Assembly: GCA_051960855.1 (NCBI GenBank)
Contig: JBQCDV010000014.1
Span: 1 to 36,254 of the forward strand
Length of the DNA stretch: 36,254 nt
Reading direction: 5' to 3'
DNA from: JBQCDV01 sp051960855
GTDB taxonomy: Bacteria; Actinomycetota; Actinomycetes; JAJZTN01
Below are positions 8,355 through 16,161 of this stretch, in pieces (position 1 is the stretch's first letter; each line of letters starts with the position of its first letter). Below the pieces are notes generated by a model that searched no databases, was not told the DNA's origin, and worked only from the letters and a program-made list of their open reading frames with translations. The position numbers and the translations under genes were made by a program.

Positions 8355-8891
8355 TCAGGGCAGCGGTAGCTCGCGCCCCAGCACCACGAAGGTCGGCAGG
8401 GCGGGGAAGTCCACGTCAGCGAGCCAGGTGAATCCCAGGCGGTCGTAGAAGGCCCGAGCGCGGTTGGAGTCCCGCTGCGTCGTCAGCAGGACCCGCCGCT
8501 GCGTGACCTCGGACAGGGCCGTGCGCAGCAGCTGCTCACCCAGGCGCCGGCCCTGCCACTCGGGCGTCACCTGCAGCTCGGCGATCGTGAAGGCGTCGTC
8601 GAGCCAACGCTCCGTCCCGGCTGCCCGCATCGCCGGCCGCACGTAGCCGTCCCACCAGCCGCCGCGCTGCTCCACGTAGCCGTAGACGAAGCCCACCAGC
8701 TGCTCGCCCACGTGCGCCCCCACCGCGCGGAAGCTGGGCCGCTGCGCGTGCCGCAGGTAGATATCGACGCGCTCGTCGTTGACGGCCATCCCGGTCGAGG
8801 AGGCCATGGCCCGCTCGTGCACCGGCAGCATCTGCTCGACGGACGCGGCGACGTCCAGGGGGGCGAGCTGAGGCTCGTGGGCTGCCGGCAC
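8355..8891 (-). CDS. GNAT family N-acetyltransferase
   Basis: A 178-residue single-domain acetyltransferase. The acetyl-CoA binding segment is 'AELQVTPEWQGRRLGEQLL', with the R/Q-x-x-G-x-G/A pattern in the form QGRRLG. The C-terminal 'DSNRARAFYDRLGFTWLADV' is the family's last structural element. An early 'VNDERVDIYLRHAQRPSF' segment and 'GYVEQRGGWWDGYVRP' probably shape the acceptor site; the substrate is not recognisable. GTG start at 8891. The PPOX gene ends only 12 bp upstream on the same strand, so the two may be co-transcribed, although a possible -10 hexamer also lies in that gap. Convergent with the upstream DUF4081 gene. Confidence 0.85.
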   Translation of the reverse strand: MPAAHEPQLAPLDVAASVEQMLPVHERAMASSTGMAVNDERVDIYLRHAQRPSFRAVGAHVGEQLVGFVYGYVEQRGGWWDGYVRPAMRAAGTERWLDDAFTIAELQVTPEWQGRRLGEQLLRTALSEVTQRRVLLTTQRDSNRARAFYDRLGFTWLADVDFPALPTFVVLGRELPLP

Positions 8892-8897
8892 GGGGCC

Positions 8898-8903
8898 ACC
8901 CTG
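8898..8903 (-). promoter_or_regulatory. Possible -10 element before the minus-strand GNAT gene
   Basis: CAGGGT on the minus strand ends 6 nt before the GTG at 8891, the same geometry as other proposed leaderless starts in this window. The AGGG within it could equally serve as a weak ribosome-binding site, so the call is tentative. Confidence 0.25.
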
Positions 8904-9311
8904 TCAGACAGTGGCGGGTCGCTCCACCAGTCCGAGGACGCGCTCGACCTTGATCTCGATCACGACCCGCTCCGGGTTGGGACGCGGCTCCCGGTAGCGC
9001 TGCGCGTAGCGCGCGACCGCGTCGGCCACGGCGTCCGGCTCGGAGCGCACCCGGGCCTGCCCCTCGAGGCTCAGCCACCGCCAGCCGTCCACCTGGCAGA
9101 GCACGGCGCGGGAGGCGGCGGCGACGTTCGCGACCTTGCGCGAGCCGCGGCTGGTGATGACGCGCGCCGTCGCCGTCGCCGCCTCCCACGTGAAGCCGAC
9201 CGGGACCACGTGCGGCGTGCCGTCGGGCCGCAGTGTGGTCAGGGTCGCGAGGTGGCGCTCGGCGAGGAAGTCGAGGGCGGCGTTCGGGAGGTCGTGGGGG
9301 TCGAGGGCCAT
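8904..9311 (-). CDS. PPOX-class F420/FMN-dependent oxidoreductase
   Basis: A 135-residue split-barrel protein of the pyridoxamine 5'-phosphate oxidase superfamily. Typical elements are 'LAERHLATLTTLRPDGTPHVVPVGF' near residues 15-40 (quoted here only as a family landmark), 'RKVANVAAASRAVLCQVDG' and 'SLEGQARVRSEPDAV'. The pattern matches the short actinobacterial 'F420-dependent PPOX' group (TIGR03618-like) better than true PdxH, because it is much shorter and lacks the PdxH C-terminus. The ligand (F420, FMN or haem) and substrate cannot be decided from sequence. The ATG at 9311 has GACCCT 6 nt upstream as a possible -10. Divergent from proS; followed 12 bp later by a GNAT gene. Confidence 0.85.
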   Translation of the reverse strand: MALDPHDLPNAALDFLAERHLATLTTLRPDGTPHVVPVGFTWEAATATARVITSRGSRKVANVAAASRAVLCQVDGWRWLSLEGQARVRSEPDAVADAVARYAQRYREPRPNPERVVIEIKVERVLGLVERPATV

Positions 9312-9317
9312 GCCCTC

Positions 9318-9323
9318 AGGGTC
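9318..9323 (-). promoter_or_regulatory. Possible -10 element for the PPOX gene (leaderless)
   Basis: GACCCT on the minus strand ends 6 nt before the ATG at 9311. There is no clear ribosome-binding site and no convincing -35, so the evidence is spacing plus the A2/T6 match. Confidence 0.3.
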
Positions 9324-9418
9324 TCAGGCTCACCCGCTGGCGCCGATATCCTCGTGACCCTCGCCGCGGCCTGCGTCACGATGGGGAGACCAGTCGCACC
9401 ACCCAGAGGAGTCGGACC

Positions 9419-11170
9419 GTGTTGCTTCGGATGTCGTCGCTGTTCCTTCGCACCCTGCGCGAGGACCCGGCCGACGCCGAGGTGCCCAGTCACAAGCTCC
9501 TCGTGCGCGCCGGCTACGTCCGCCGCGTCGCACCCGGCATCTACTCGTGGCTCCCGCTCGGCAAGATCGTGCTGGACAACGTCGCGCGCATCGTGCGCGA
9601 GGAGATGGACCGCATCGGCGGCCAGGAGGTGCTTTTCCCGGCGCTGCTGCCGCGCGAGTACTACGAGCTGACCAACCGGTGGACGGAGTACGGCCCGAAC
9701 ATCTTCCGGCTCAAGGACCGCAAGGGCGGGGACTACCTGCTCGGCCCGACGCACGAGGAGATGTTCACCGACCTCGTCAAGAGCGAGTACTCCTCCTACA
9801 AGGACCTGCCGGTCATCCTCTACCAGGTCCAGACCAAGTACCGGGACGAGGCACGCCCGCGGGCGGGCATCCTGCGAGGGCGCGAGTTCGTCATGAAGGA
9901 CTCCTACTCCTTCGACCTCGACTCGGCGGGGCTGCAGAAGAGCTACGACCTGCACCGCGAGGCCTACATCCGCACCTTCGAGCGGCTGGGCATGAGCTAC
10001 GTCATCGTCTCGGCGATGTCCGGTGCGATGGGGGGCAGCGCGAGCGAGGAGTTCCTCGCGCCGGCCGAGACCGGCGAGGACAGCTTCGTCTCCTGCCGTT
10101 CCTGCGGCTATGCCGCGAACGTCGAAGCGGTGCGCACCCGAGCGCCGGAAGGGTCGGACCCGCAGGCTGCGCCGGCCCAGCAGGTCCTCGACACCCCGGA
10201 CACTCCGACGATCGACACCCTCGTCGACCGGCTCAACTCCCTCGACCTGGGCCGGACCTACACCGGCGCCGACACCCTGAAGAACGTCGTCCTGAAGACG
10301 CGGATGCCGGGACAGCAGGACTGGCAGCCGCTCATCATCGGCGTCCCGGGCGACCGCGAGGTCGACACCAAGCGGCTCGAGGCCGCCCTCGACCCGGCTG
10401 AGGTCGCGGTCTTCGAGGCCGCCGACTTCGAGAAGTTCCCGGGTCTGGTCAAGGGCTACATCGGGCCTCAGGTGCTGGCCGAGCTCGGCATCCGCTACCT
10501 CGTCGACCCGCGTGTCGTGGCGGGGTCGACCTGGGTGACCGGCGCCAACGAAGCCGGCAAGCACGCCATCAGCGTCACGGCGGGCCGCGACTTCGTGCCC
10601 GACGGCACGATCGAGGCCGCCGAGGTGCGCGCCGGCGACCCGTGCCCGGAGTGTGGCGAGCCGCTGTCGATCGACCGTGGCATCGAGATCGGCCACATCT
10701 TCCAGCTGGGCTACAAGTACGCCGACGCCGCGAAGCTCGACGTGCTCGGCCCGGACGGCAAGCCGATCCGCGTCATCATGGGCAGCTACGGCGTCGGGGT
10801 CTCCCGTGCGCTCGCGGCGATCGCCGAGCAACGGGCCGACGACAAGGGTCTGGTGTGGCCCCGCGAGGTCTCGCCGGCCGACGTGCATGTCGTTGCGACG
10901 GGGAAGGACGACAGCGTCTTCACGGCCGCCGATGACCTGGCGCGTCAGCTCGAGTCTGCTGGCCTGCGCGTCATCTTCGACGACCGCCGCGGGGTCTCCC
11001 CGGGCGTGAAGTTCAAGGACTCGGAGCTGCTCGGCGTGCCCACGATCCTCGTCGTGGGCAAGGGCCTGGCCGACGGTGTCGTCGAGGTCAAGGACCGCGC
11101 GACCGACGAGCGCCAGGAGGTGGCGATCGACGACGCCGTCGCGCGCGTCGTCGAGCTCTGCCAGTCGTGA
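9419..11170 (+). CDS. proS: Prolyl-tRNA synthetase (bacterial type)
   Basis: Charges tRNA-Pro with proline in the cytoplasm. The 583-residue length fits the bacterial form with an editing insertion. Class II motifs: motif 1 around 'GIYSWLPLGKIVLDNVARIV', motif 2 'YRDEARPRAGILRGREFVMKD' region (residues about 140-160), motif 3 'IMGSYGVGVSRALAAIAEQ'. The INS editing domain lies between ('SCRSCGYAANVEAV' to 'VDPRVVAGSTWV'), and the anticodon-binding domain follows ('VHVVATGKDD', 'DDRRGVSPGVKFKDSELLG'). The GTG at 9419 has an AGAGGA site 8 nt upstream and gives the usual 'LLRMSSLFLRTLRED' start; the ORF extension upstream is spurious. Its stop overlaps the start of the HAD hydrolase gene. Confidence 0.97.
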   Translation: MLLRMSSLFLRTLREDPADAEVPSHKLLVRAGYVRRVAPGIYSWLPLGKIVLDNVARIVREEMDRIGGQEVLFPALLPREYYELTNRWTEYGPNIFRLKDRKGGDYLLGPTHEEMFTDLVKSEYSSYKDLPVILYQVQTKYRDEARPRAGILRGREFVMKDSYSFDLDSAGLQKSYDLHREAYIRTFERLGMSYVIVSAMSGAMGGSASEEFLAPAETGEDSFVSCRSCGYAANVEAVRTRAPEGSDPQAAPAQQVLDTPDTPTIDTLVDRLNSLDLGRTYTGADTLKNVVLKTRMPGQQDWQPLIIGVPGDREVDTKRLEAALDPAEVAVFEAADFEKFPGLVKGYIGPQVLAELGIRYLVDPRVVAGSTWVTGANEAGKHAISVTAGRDFVPDGTIEAAEVRAGDPCPECGEPLSIDRGIEIGHIFQLGYKYADAAKLDVLGPDGKPIRVIMGSYGVGVSRALAAIAEQRADDKGLVWPREVSPADVHVVATGKDDSVFTAADDLARQLESAGLRVIFDDRRGVSPGVKFKDSELLGVPTILVVGKGLADGVVEVKDRATDERQEVAIDDAVARVVELCQS

Positions 11171-11916
11171 GCGAGCCGAACGACGCCGCTGGGCTGCTCG
11201 CCGTCGTCTTCGACTGGGGCGGCACGCTCACGCCCTGGCACACCATCGACCCACGGGAGCAGTGGCACGCCTACACGGCGGTCTACGACCCGGAGCGGGC
11301 CGACGAGCTGGCCGGCCTGCTGGCACTCGCCGAGGACGAGGCGTGGGCGCGCGCCCGGGACCAGCAGCGCTCGGGCACGATCGACGCGCTGTTCCGGTCG
11401 GCGGGTATCGACCCGAGGGGGGAGCGACACGAGGCGGCGTTGGAGGCGTACTTCGCCTGGTGGGAGCCGCACACCTGGACCGACCCCGACGTGCCCGAGG
11501 TGCTCGCGGGACTGCGGGAGCGCGGGCTGCGCGTCGGCGTGCTCAGCAACACTCTGTGGCCGCGCAGCTTCCACGAGGAGGTCTTCCGCCGCGACGGCAT
11601 CCTCGACCTCGTGGATGGGGCCGTCTACAGCTCTGAGATCGAGTGGACCAAACCGCATCCCGAAGCCTTCCGGGCGGCGCTCGCCGCAGTCGGGGTGGAC
11701 GACCCTCGACGTGCCGTCTTCGTAGGCGACCGGCCGTTCGACGACATCCACGGCGCTCACCAGGCAGGCATGCGCGCGGTCCTGGTGCCTCACAGCAGCA
11801 TCCCCGTCAGTCAGCGCGGGCACGTCGAGGGCGAGCCGGACGCCGTCATCCAGCGGCTGGCCGACCTGCTCGCTGTCGTCGAGGCGTGGCAGGCGACGCC
11901 TGACGGGGCTCACTGA
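11167..11916 (+). CDS. HAD family hydrolase
   Basis: A 249-residue haloacid-dehalogenase-like hydrolase, probably a small-molecule phosphatase. Motif I is 'VVFDWGGTLTPWHT' (nucleophile Asp about 19). Motif II is 'VGVLSNT', motif III is the lysine in 'IEWTKPHPEAFRAAL', and motif IV is 'AVFVGDRPFDDIHGAHQAGM'. The residue two after the nucleophile is Gly rather than the common second Asp. That occurs in several HAD subgroups with a DxG start, so activity is still possible, but the usual general acid is missing. The GTG start overlaps the proS stop (GTGA), indicating translational coupling. Substrate unknown. Confidence 0.87.
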   Translation: MSEPNDAAGLLAVVFDWGGTLTPWHTIDPREQWHAYTAVYDPERADELAGLLALAEDEAWARARDQQRSGTIDALFRSAGIDPRGERHEAALEAYFAWWEPHTWTDPDVPEVLAGLRERGLRVGVLSNTLWPRSFHEEVFRRDGILDLVDGAVYSSEIEWTKPHPEAFRAALAAVGVDDPRRAVFVGDRPFDDIHGAHQAGMRAVLVPHSSIPVSQRGHVEGEPDAVIQRLADLLAVVEAWQATPDGAH

Positions 11917-11920
11917 GGGG

Positions 11921-12784
11921 ATGCCTCGGGCTGCGGACGTGAGTGGCTGGGGCGGGGTATCGGAGGCCTACCGTCGCTCGTTCGGGTCGCTGTGCGAAGG
12001 AACCGTCGACCGGCTCGTCGCCGACACTCCGGGCGCGCGGCACCTCGACGTGGGCTGCGGCACCGGCGTCCTGGCGGCCCGGGCTGTCGCCGCCGGACGC
12101 AACGTCGTCGCCGTTGACTCGGCCGCGGACATGGTGGACGCCAGCCGGCGGCACCTCGCCGGAGTGCCTGACTCGGTGCTTCCCTCAGATCTCCCCTGGG
12201 CGCTCCCCGCGGTGCTCCACGCGGCGCTGCCCCGTCTTCCGTTCGCCCACGACGCTTTCGACGGCGTGACCGCCAACTTCGTCGTCAACCACGTCTCCGA
12301 CCCTGGCCTCTCCTTGCGTGAGCTGCGCCGGGTGACCCGGCCGGGTGGCCGAGTCGCGGCGACGGTCTGGCCGGCCGGCGGCACCGCTTGGGCCGACGCC
12401 GTCAGTGAGGCCTTCGAACGCGCAGGCGCGCTCCCCGTGCCGGCTCGGCGCCTGAGTCCCGACCTCGACTTCGAGAGGTCGCCGGAGGGACTGGCGCAGC
12501 TCGCCGGCGCGGCGGGGCTGCGGGTCCTCGAGGCGACCGAGGTCGTGTGGGCATGGCAGGTCGTCGCGCGCGATCTGTGGAGCGGCATCGCCGCCGGCAT
12601 CGCGACGGCAGGAGCGCGCTACGTTGCCCAGCACGTCGACGTGCAGGTAGCTGCGGACGAGGCCTACTACGCGATCGTCGGCGGCCCCGACGCCGTGCTG
12701 TCGCTTCCGAGCCGGGCGGTCTACGTCCTCGCCACCGTCGACGCGTCGGCAGACAGGAGCTTCAGCTCGACGCGAGAGCGGTGA
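11921..12784 (+). CDS. Class I SAM-dependent methyltransferase
   Basis: A 287-residue methyltransferase with a Rossmann fold. Motif I is 'HLDVGCGTGVLAARAVAAG', the acidic end of strand 2 is 'VVAVDSAADMVDASRRHL', and motifs post-I/IV are 'LPFAHDAFDGVTANFVVNHV' and 'LRELRRVTRPGGRVAATVW'. It resembles small-molecule or ubiquinone/menaquinone-type methyltransferases, but the acceptor is not identifiable. It starts 4 bp after the HAD gene, so it is probably the third gene of the proS operon. An internal GTG at 11939 is an alternative start. The last 23 bp overlap the end of the convergent penicillin-binding protein gene. Confidence 0.86.
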   Translation: MPRAADVSGWGGVSEAYRRSFGSLCEGTVDRLVADTPGARHLDVGCGTGVLAARAVAAGRNVVAVDSAADMVDASRRHLAGVPDSVLPSDLPWALPAVLHAALPRLPFAHDAFDGVTANFVVNHVSDPGLSLRELRRVTRPGGRVAATVWPAGGTAWADAVSEAFERAGALPVPARRLSPDLDFERSPEGLAQLAGAAGLRVLEATEVVWAWQVVARDLWSGIAAGIATAGARYVAQHVDVQVAADEAYYAIVGGPDAVLSLPSRAVYVLATVDASADRSFSSTRER

Positions 12785-14780
12785 GGAACCTCTCGACAAT
12801 GGGGCCGGCCGTCCCTGCCCCGCTGTCGCCGGTCTCGACGAAGGCGGCGAAGGCCAGGTCGCCCTGGAAGCCCACCAGCCATACGTGCGTCTGCGGCGGG
12901 TCGTCGTTGCCGAACTCCGCGGTCCCCGTCTTTGCCGACACTGGCCCCCCGGGAAGCCCCTTGAGGACAGTGCCCGTGCCGTCGGTGACCACCAGACGCA
13001 TGAGCTGCTGCAGAGTCTGCGCACGTTGCGGCGTCAGCAGGTCTGAGGGGGGTGAGGCCGAGGCAGATGGCGAGCCGGACGCTGCGGCGTTCGGGCTCGG
13101 GTTGAGGACGAGCTGCGGGGTGACCGTGTGAGCGGCCTCGACGGAGGCTGACATCACGGCCATCGCCAGGGGGCTGACGGCGGTGCGCCCCTGCCCGAAC
13201 GATTGCGCCGCCTTGTCCACCGGACCGGTCGCGGCGGGGACGTCGCCGCTGAACGCCGGCGCGCCGAGCTTCCAGTCGGTACCGATGCCGAGCGCGGCCG
13301 CCGCCTGCGGCAGGTCGTTGTCGGCGAGCTTGGGTGACAGGCTGATGAAGGCGGTGTTGCAGGACTTGGCGAACGCGACGCTGAAGGGCGCGGTCGGGTA
13401 GGTCTCGTGCTCGTAGTTGTGGAACGACTTGCCGTTGACGGTGGCGTACTCGGGGCAGGCGACCGGCGTGCTCGTCGTGACCCCGTCGTTGAGCAGCGCG
13501 AGCGTCGTGACGACCTTGAACGTCGACCCTGGGGCGTAGCGGCCCACCATCGCCCGGTTGAGCCCGGTGGCGGGGGAGTTGCCGACAGCGAGGACGTGGC
13601 CGTCCGACGGGCGGACCGCGACGAGAGCCGCGGGTGCGGAGACCCCCTGGAGAGCGTTGTCAGCGGCGATCTGCACTCGTTCGTCGAGGGTGGTGCGCAG
13701 CGGCGTGCCGGGCTGGGGTGCGACCTTCCACAGCGTCGTCTTCTGCGTCGCCTGCGCGGGAGCGTCGCCGGGGTGCAGTCGCTCCACCGTCAGACCCGGT
13801 GAGCCTGCGAGCTGGGCGTCGTACTGCCGCTGCAGGCCCGACAGCCCCGCAACGTCACCGGCGCGGTAGCGGCCGTCGCTGTCTTTGACGATCTCGGCCG
13901 TGACCTCGCCGGAGGTGCCCAGCAGGGCACGTGCAAACTCCCGCGTCGGAGCCAGCGGCAAGGTCGCGTCCCGCGTGACGACGCCCGGAACGGCACGGAT
14001 CTGGTCCCGCTTCGGCTGGTAGTCGGCGGTCCGGAGGGTGATCACGGGTACGAACGCAGTCGGCTTCGCGGCCTGGATGCGCTTGGCCAGGCTCTCAGCG
14101 TCGACTCCTGTGAGCTTCGCCAGCGCGTCGGCGGTCGCGGCGGGATCACTCGTGCGGTTGGGCTGCACGCCGATGTCGACGACCGGGCGCTCCGCCACGA
14201 GCGGGGTGTCGTTGGCGCCGAGGATCGGCGCCCGCTCGGGCTCCACCCGCGTCGCACGGAGGCGGTCCGTCCCCTGCAGCGTCGGCTGCACCAAGGAGGG
14301 CGTCCACACCGGCACCCACGTCGGCTGCTTGTCGCCGCCTGCGACGAACGTCGCCGTGCTGGCGTAGCTCCACGTCCGCTGCGGGCCGAAGGTCCAGGCC
14401 ACGGTCACGGGGACGCTGAGGCCCTTCGTGGTCTGCCTGGGGGTGCCTGCGCTGACCTTCACATCGGCGCCCGACCCCAGTCCCGCGGTGATCCGCTGGT
14501 ACTCCTGCTGCACCCCGCTGGCAGCGCCTCCCCGCCAGGTCAGCTTGTCGAGGTGGCCGGCGTTCCACGCCGCGACGAGCGCCCCTACCGCCTGCTGCTC
14601 GGCCCGCTTCTCAGCCGCGGCGGCTGAGTGGCGGTGCCAGACGACAAGGCCCACACCGCCAGCCACCACCACGAGGGCGGCGACCACGACCGCGACGACA
14701 GCGCCCACGGCACCAGTGCTGCCGCCGAAAGCCCTGCTGCCGCCGGACGTCCGGGTGCTGCTGCGTCCAGATCCGGTCAC
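12762..14780 (-). CDS. Penicillin-binding transpeptidase with NTF2-like (MecA_N) domain
   Basis: A 672-residue class B penicillin-binding protein that cross-links peptidoglycan outside the membrane. It has a short cytoplasmic N-terminus and one membrane helix (residues about 24-48). A MecA-type NTF2-like domain follows (about 55-165), then the PBP dimerisation region, then the transpeptidase domain with Ser419-T-F-K422, Ser473-C-N475 and Lys617-T-G. A Ser/Ala/Pro low-complexity loop lies before residue 575. The architecture and position near the dxr-ispG region resemble M. tuberculosis Rv2864c (PenA, a lipoprotein PBP), but no lipobox is evident here. The GTG at 14780 is supported by TAGGTT 6 nt upstream. 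The 3' end overlaps the methyltransferase gene by 23 bp. Confidence 0.92.
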   Translation of the reverse strand: MTGSGRSSTRTSGGSRAFGGSTGAVGAVVAVVVAALVVVAGGVGLVVWHRHSAAAAEKRAEQQAVGALVAAWNAGHLDKLTWRGGAASGVQQEYQRITAGLGSGADVKVSAGTPRQTTKGLSVPVTVAWTFGPQRTWSYASTATFVAGGDKQPTWVPVWTPSLVQPTLQGTDRLRATRVEPERAPILGANDTPLVAERPVVDIGVQPNRTSDPAATADALAKLTGVDAESLAKRIQAAKPTAFVPVITLRTADYQPKRDQIRAVPGVVTRDATLPLAPTREFARALLGTSGEVTAEIVKDSDGRYRAGDVAGLSGLQRQYDAQLAGSPGLTVERLHPGDAPAQATQKTTLWKVAPQPGTPLRTTLDERVQIAADNALQGVSAPAALVAVRPSDGHVLAVGNSPATGLNRAMVGRYAPGSTFKVVTTLALLNDGVTTSTPVACPEYATVNGKSFHNYEHETYPTAPFSVAFAKSCNTAFISLSPKLADNDLPQAAAALGIGTDWKLGAPAFSGDVPAATGPVDKAAQSFGQGRTAVSPLAMAVMSASVEAAHTVTPQLVLNPSPNAAASGSPSASASPPSDLLTPQRAQTLQQLMRLVVTDGTGTVLKGLPGGPVSAKTGTAEFGNDDPPQTHVWLVGFQGDLAFAAFVETGDSGAGTAGPIVERFLTALASS

Positions 14781-14786
14781 CCGAGC

Positions 14787-14792
14787 AACCTA
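14787..14792 (-). promoter_or_regulatory. Candidate -10 element for a leaderless PBP transcript
   Basis: TAGGTT on the minus strand ends exactly 6 nt before the GTG at 14780, predicting transcription from the first base of the start codon. There is no convincing ribosome-binding site and no good -35 at 17-19 nt. Confidence 0.45.
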
Positions 14793-14850
14793 TCGAGGGC
14801 CACTGACAACGCCGTTCGGGCTGGGACCTGGCGGCGTGCCCGACAGCGGC

Positions 14851-14856
14851 TAGGGT
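14851..14856 (+). promoter_or_regulatory. Candidate -10 element of the TauE/SafE exporter gene
   Basis: TAGGGT precedes the ATG at 14887 by 30 nt, giving a predicted leader of about 24 nt that contains the GGAAGGAG ribosome-binding site. The -35 region is not recognisable. Confidence 0.35.
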
Positions 14857-14886
14857 GCGGCGTCTGCCCGAGCCGGAAGGAGCCGC

Positions 14887-15666
14887 ATGGGATTCGCCGT
14901 GGCCGACCACGTGGTCGTCCTGCTGTGCGTGGCCGCGCTGTTCTCCGGCTGGGTCGACGCGGTCAGCGGCGGCGGTGGGCTCGTGCAGCTGCCGGCGCTG
15001 CTGGTCCTGCTCCCCGGAGCGGCCCCGGCGCAGGTGCTCGCGACTAACAAGCTGTCATCGGTCTGTGGCACCTTCGTCGCCTCGGTGACCTACCTGCGGC
15101 GGGTCCGGCCCGACCTCCGGACCGCCCTGCCGATGATGGGCGCCGCCTTCCTCGGGGCCATGGGGGGTGCCGCCTGCGCCACCCTGATCCCGTCCACAGT
15201 CTTCCGGCCGCTCGTGCTAGTGCTGCTGGTGGCGGTCGGTGCCTACACCGTGTGGCGGCCGAGTGTCGGTGAGATCCAGCGCCTGCGGTGGCACGGCCGT
15301 CGCCACTACACCGCAGCCGTCCTCGTCGGGGCGGTCATCGGCTTCTACGACGGCATCTTCGGTCCCGGCACGGGAGCATTCCTCGTCATCGTGCTGGTTG
15401 CCCTGCTCGGCTACGCCTTCCTCGAGGCCAGCGCGAAGGCTCGCATGACCAACCTGGCCACGAACCTCGGCGCTCTGACCATCTTCATCGCCCACGGCGC
15501 TCCGCTGTGGCGGCTGGGCCTGCTGATGGGCGCCTGCCAGATCGTGGGCGGGTACCTCGGGGCTCGCACCGCGATTCTGCGCGGCAGCCGCTTCGTGCGC
15601 ACGGTGTTCCTGGTCGTCGTGGCCGGGCTGATCCTCAAGCTCGCGAACGACGTCCTGCGGGGCTGA
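14887..15666 (+). CDS. TauE/SafE (TSUP) family membrane transporter
   Basis: A 259-residue integral membrane protein with seven to eight hydrophobic helices, matching the sulfite/organosulfonate exporter family TSUP. The two family repeats are visible: 'SGWVDAVSGGGGLVQLPALL' early, and 'GFYDGIFGPGTGAFLVIVLV' in the second half, each with the glycine-rich loop thought to line the pore. 'LATNKLSSVCGTFVASVTY' is also typical. It probably exports a small sulfur-containing or organic anion; no neighbour tells which. ATG 14887 has a strong GGAAGGAG site. The gene is divergent from the PBP gene and convergent, 9 bp apart, with the DUF4439 gene. Confidence 0.9.
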   Translation: MGFAVADHVVVLLCVAALFSGWVDAVSGGGGLVQLPALLVLLPGAAPAQVLATNKLSSVCGTFVASVTYLRRVRPDLRTALPMMGAAFLGAMGGAACATLIPSTVFRPLVLVLLVAVGAYTVWRPSVGEIQRLRWHGRRHYTAAVLVGAVIGFYDGIFGPGTGAFLVIVLVALLGYAFLEASAKARMTNLATNLGALTIFIAHGAPLWRLGLLMGACQIVGGYLGARTAILRGSRFVRTVFLVVVAGLILKLANDVLRG

Positions 15667-15675
15667 GCACCGCGG

Positions 15676-16161
15676 TCAGCGGCTCGGGGAGGGCGTGGGG
15701 CTCGCGGTCGCGACGCCGGCACCCGGACCCCCGGGGAAGGCACTGGTCTGACCCGTCCAGCGCAGCTCGGCCAGCGCCGCATCGGTCAGGGCCGCGGCCG
15801 CGACCAGGCGCACCGTCGGGGACGTCAGAGCCACGATCTCCGACCAGACGGCCGCGACGCGTCCCTCCACGGCGGCTGCCAGCTTGCGGGCACCAGCCGC
15901 GGTCGTGACCGGAGTCGGCACCGCGTAGGCCGGCAGCGCCGCGACGGGGGTGTACCGCGCGGCCCGCAGCAGCTCGCTCACGGCGTCGCGACGGGCCTGG
16001 TGCACGGCAAGCTCGTCTCGCGCCGCCTGCTGCTCGGCGCCGTCCAGGTGCGCCCCGACGATGCCGTAGGCGTAGATCGCGGCGTGCTCGGCGGCCAAGC
16101 CCCTCTGGAGCGGAGCCACGTCGGTCGGTAGCAGCTGCACCGGCGGTGTGGAGGCCGTCAT
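15676..16161 (-). CDS. DUF4439 (ferritin-like) domain-containing protein
   Basis: A 161-residue protein matching DUF4439, a four-helix ferritin-like fold of unknown function. It has an opening helix 'GLAAEHAAIYAYGIVGAHL' with the Glu-x-x-x-x-x-Tyr pattern, then 'DELAVHQARRDAVSELLRA', then two alanine-rich helices and a Ser/Pro/Thr tail. Whether it binds metal is unclear: the Glu/His positions are suggestive, but I cannot confirm a full di-iron set. No signal peptide is visible. Its ATG overlaps the stop of the upstream Tat-lipoprotein gene (ATGA, 16158-16161), so the two are translationally coupled. The pair sits beside rimP-nusA, as Rv2843-Rv2844 do in M. tuberculosis. Confidence 0.83.
   Translation of the reverse strand: MTASTPPVQLLPTDVAPLQRGLAAEHAAIYAYGIVGAHLDGAEQQAARDELAVHQARRDAVSELLRAARYTPVAALPAYAVPTPVTTAAGARKLAAAVEGRVAAVWSEIVALTSPTVRLVAAAALTDAALAELRWTGQTSAFPGGPGAGVATASPTPSPSR

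Noticed and set aside
15664..15684. Small stem GCTGA/TCAGC between the TauE and DUF4439 genes as a bidirectional terminator
   Set aside because: Only 5 bp with no T-run; too weak to claim.
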